Part shown: in pieces, positions 61,578 through 64,000 of the stretch | Layout of the letters: each line of letters begins with the position of its first letter | Numbering within the stretch: the first letter of the stretch is position 1 | NCBI GenBank assembly: GCA_038529355.1 | Contig: JBCBDU010000004.1 | Coordinates: 75,472-139,471, forward strand | DNA: 64,000 nucleotides | Direction of reading: 5' to 3' | Source: CALBPI01 sp038529355 | Lineage (GTDB): Bacteria; Pseudomonadota; Gammaproteobacteria; Steroidobacterales; Woeseiaceae | The notes under the pieces: generated by a model | The model's input: the letters and a program-made list of their open reading frames with translations, nothing else | Told to the model about the DNA's origin: nothing | Database searches by the model: none | Program-made: the position numbers and the translations under genes

Positions 61578-63655
61578 CGCACGTACCGCACGTCAAGACA
61601 GCCATCCGGCTGACAAATCGCAACCATGTCGGCAGGCACGATCGTCGTCGTTTCGTCCTCGACAATCAACGCCGGCCCTGTGACCTGCTGACCGACCTGC
61701 AGCGCCGTGCGCGAGACGACGCCTGCATTGGAAAAGGCGCGTTGCAGCGGATCAAACAAGGCGCGCCGCTCACTCACGTCAACCGATTCGCCGTCGTCGA
61801 GCGCGGCGACGACTTGTGGCCGCGGCGACGGCGTTGCCGCATTCACTGCCCAGACTGTAATCTCGATATCCGCGCCGTCAACGGTGCGGCCGAACAACGT
61901 TCGGTAGGCTGATTCGAACCGGGCACGGATGTGCGTTGCGCAAGAGGTCGCAACATCCTCAGCCGATAACGACACAGGAATTTCCCAACCCTGGCCGGCA
62001 TATCGCATGTGCACAGTATGCGCACTGACGATATCGTCCGTCACATTGCATGCGCGCACAAAGCTGTCGGCCTCACGCCGCAGCGATGCGAACACATCGC
62101 GCGCAACGTGCGCATCGAACAGCGACAACGGCATGAACACGCTGCGGGTGGCCTCGAAACTGAACGGTGCGCGCAAGAAACCGATCGCCGAGCCAACGCC
62201 GGCGCCCGGCGGTATCAGCAAGCGTCGCATACCCAATTTCGCGCATAGCCGGCCGGCATGCAGCGGCGCGGCGCCGCCGAATGCAATCATCGTGTAGTCA
62301 GCCAGGTCCTGGCCATTTTCAACCGCATGCACGCGCGCGGCATTGGCCATGTTCTCGTCAACCACCTCAACAACACCGAAGGCCGCCGAGCTCGCATCCA
62401 TCGTCAACGCCGTACCGACGTCTTGCAGTACCGCCGATTCAGCGCGCTCACGATCCAGTGCGATCGCACCACCGGCAAATGCATCCGGATCGAGCTTGCC
62501 CAATAGCAAATCAGCATCGGTGACCGTAGCGCACTGTCCGCCACGCGCATAGCAGGCAGGACCCGGTTCGGAACCGGCCGACTCCGGTCCGACACGGATT
62601 TGCTGCAACGCATCGATGCTGGCAACGGAGCCGCCGCCGGCTCCAATCTCGACCATATCGATCACCGGAATTGAAATGGGCATGCCCGAGCCCTTCTTGA
62701 AACGGTAAGTTCGGGCGACTTCGAACACACGGCTGGTCTTGGGCTGTTGATCGCGGATCAGGCAGATTTTTGCCGTAGTGCCACCCATGTCGAACGACAG
62801 CACCTGCTGCAGTTGATAGCGCGCAGCGATCGTCGCTGCGAACACGGCGCCGCCGGCCGGACCCGACTCAACCAGACGCACTGGAAACTCGGCTGCACTA
62901 TCGAGCGAAATAATGCCACCCCCCGAGTGCATCAAAAAGACAGGGCAGCTAACGCCCGTTTGTTGCAACTGTCGCTCTAACCGCTGCAAGTAGGATTTCA
63001 TCAACGGTTTGATGTAGGCGTTCGCAACAACTGTATTGAAACGCTCATACTCGCGCATTTGCGGCGATACAGCGCTGGACAGAGAGACACTCAGCGCGGG
63101 CGCATGCACGGCCAATGCGGCGGCCACCGCGCGCTCGTGAGTATCGTTGGCGTAAGCATGCATGAAGCCGACCGCAACACTGTCATAACCGGCTTGCACC
63201 AGCTGTTTGGCAAGCGCATCGAGCTCGTCGTGGTCAAGCGGCTGCAACACCTGGCCCTGTGCACCTATGCGTTCGTTGAGCGTGTAGCGGTGCTGCCGCG
63301 ACAGCAGCGGTTCAGGCAAGCGCAGGTTCAGATCATATTGTTCAAACCGTGATTCGGTGCGCATCTCTATGACATCGCGAAAACCGCGCGTCGTGATCAA
63401 TGCAACACGCGCACCCTTGCGCTCAATTAATGCATTAGTCGCAAGCGTTGTGCCATGAATGACATGGCCGATATCGCCAGGCGCAACGTTCGCTTGCGCG
63501 CACAACTGCTGCATACCCGCGATGATCGCACGCTCGGGCGCCTCATAAGTTGTCAGATGCTTTGTCGAAAACAAAGCATCGCCAACCTCCAGCACGACAT
63601 CGGTGAAGGTGCCACCGATATCGGCGCTGAGTCGAACGGCGGCCGTCTCAGCCAT
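61574..63655 (-). CDS. Hydantoinase A/oxoprolinase-type subunit
   Basis: The 693-residue protein is a HyuA-family ATP-binding subunit. It has the two ASKHA phosphate loops, ADIGGTFTDVVLEVG near the N-terminus and LSFDMGGTTAKICLI near 290. HVIHGTTLATNALIERKGA, TTRGFRDVIEMRTESR and VEIGAGGGSVASID are also family blocks. ATG 63655 (MAETAAVRLSADIGG) is chosen over a GTG 30 bases upstream. With the B subunit it should act on 5-oxoproline or a related amide; a single fused oxoprolinase is excluded because the genes are separate. Confidence 0.92.
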   Translation of the reverse strand: MAETAAVRLSADIGGTFTDVVLEVGDALFSTKHLTTYEAPERAIIAGMQQLCAQANVAPGDIGHVIHGTTLATNALIERKGARVALITTRGFRDVIEMRTESRFEQYDLNLRLPEPLLSRQHRYTLNERIGAQGQVLQPLDHDELDALAKQLVQAGYDSVAVGFMHAYANDTHERAVAAALAVHAPALSVSLSSAVSPQMREYERFNTVVANAYIKPLMKSYLQRLERQLQQTGVSCPVFLMHSGGGIISLDSAAEFPVRLVESGPAGGAVFAATIAARYQLQQVLSFDMGGTTAKICLIRDQQPKTSRVFEVARTYRFKKGSGMPISIPVIDMVEIGAGGGSVASIDALQQIRVGPESAGSEPGPACYARGGQCATVTDADLLLGKLDPDAFAGGAIALDRERAESAVLQDVGTALTMDASSAAFGVVEVVDENMANAARVHAVENGQDLADYTMIAFGGAAPLHAGRLCAKLGMRRLLIPPGAGVGSAIGFLRAPFSFEATRSVFMPLSLFDAHVARDVFASLRREADSFVRACNVTDDIVSAHTVHMRYAGQGWEIPVSLSAEDVATSCATHIRARFESAYRTLFGRTVDGADIEITVWAVNAATPSPRPQVVAALDDGESVDVSERRALFDPLQRAFSNAGVVSRTALQVGQQVTGPALIVEDETTTIVPADMVAICQPDGCLDVRYVR

Positions 63656-63694
63656 GTCCGTCTGAACACCCGTTGTGTGATGCACTTCGCACGA

Positions 63695-64000
63695 TCAGTC
63701 CAGATCAGCAGCGCTATGCCGCTCCGGCAGTTGTTCGGATTCGGGGCCCCACGTGCGGTTAACCCGTCGACCGCGTTGCACGGCTGGCCGTGCAGCGATG
63801 GCGTTAGCCCAGCGATTCAGGTGCTTGTAGGACGCAACATCAAGAAACGTCTCGGCCTCATACAGGTTGTACAACATCATGCCGCCGTACCACGGAAAGG
63901 TTGCGATGTCGGCAATTGTGTACGCATCCCCCGCCAGATACTCGCGCTCGGCCAAATTGCGATCAAGCACATCAAACTGTCGCTTAACCTCCATGGCAAA
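63695..64000 (-). CDS. yghU: YghU-type glutathione transferase, C-terminal part (cut by window end)
   Basis: The visible 102 residues, read from the window edge, match the C-terminal helical domain of E. coli YghU: MEVKRQFDVLDRNLAEREY, GDAYTIADIATFPWYGG, FLDVASYKHLNRWANAIAAR and the end NRTWGPESEQLPERHSAADL. YghU acts on peroxides and disulfides with two bound glutathiones. The N-terminal thioredoxin-like domain lies beyond the window. It is upstream of the hydantoinase genes on the same strand, with 39 bases to the A subunit start. Confidence 0.9.
   Translation of the reverse strand, partial: FAMEVKRQFDVLDRNLAEREYLAGDAYTIADIATFPWYGGMMLYNLYEAETFLDVASYKHLNRWANAIAARPAVQRGRRVNRTWGPESEQLPERHSAADLD

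Overview
The window is a gene-dense, GC-rich stretch of a gammaproteobacterial chromosome. I saw no insertion sequence, prophage, integrase or CRISPR array. The gene order recalls Gammaproteobacteria: nrdR-ribD-ribE-ribB-ribH-nusB-thiL-pgpA, dapA/gcvR/bcp/bepA, mlaFEDCB with mlaA, and a regulator-sufBCDSUT operon of the kind known from Xanthomonas-like bacteria. FimX-like and FimV-like polar proteins, a DUF1820 protein and a RibB with a dead RibA-like domain point the same way. I cannot place it below class; a deep-branching Xanthomonadales- or Chromatiales-like lineage is a guess.

Layout. 1-1447: EF-P and its lysyl-transferase EpmA, with a methionine-sulfoxide reductase between them. 1705-5726: a degenerate GGDEF/EAL protein (FimX-like) and a LysM/acidic-tail protein (FimV-like). 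5741-9897: parE-parC. 10078-10308: xseB. 10558-19061 (minus): a long glyA-nrdR-riboflavin-nusB-thiL-pgpA run ending in a Ser/Thr kinase with a cyclic-nucleotide-binding domain. 19247-25440: ettA, a zinc-ribbon protein and purL. 25501-27621: DUF1820, an orphan type VI-type FHA protein and a small lipoprotein. 27903-28266: tRNA-Ser(GGA) followed by a tRNA-like, hairpin-rich element with its own terminator. 28317-35994: dapA with a minimal BamC-like lipoprotein, gcvR, bcp, bepA, mlaA and the Mla transporter. 36163-42469: SUF Fe-S assembly operon with a visible operator. 42483-47575: phosphohistidine phosphatase, a dehydrogenase-like pseudoenzyme, an M24 peptidase, a small membrane protein, dapB and an ArsR regulator. 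47639-52724: DabA/DabB inorganic-carbon uptake with a divergent LysR regulator. 52814-59675: an Ig-like autotransporter, a caspase-like lipoprotein and a large Ser/Thr kinase. 59892-64000: hydantoinase/oxoprolinase subunits and a partial YghU-type glutathione transferase.

How the parts fit. Most genes are housekeeping: translation, DNA topology, riboflavin, purine and lysine synthesis, outer-membrane lipid balance and Fe-S assembly. The distinctive layer is signalling. There are two Ser/Thr kinases, one FHA (phosphothreonine-binding) protein, and a FimV-like membrane protein. The acidic tail of the FimV-like protein carries the same octapeptide (DATAQLPR) as the kinase linker, within a repeated Thr-x-x-Leu/Ile pattern that is the classical FHA ligand shape. 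I regard this possible phospho-tail network, the tRNA-like element and the kinase/caspase/autotransporter locus as the most interesting content.
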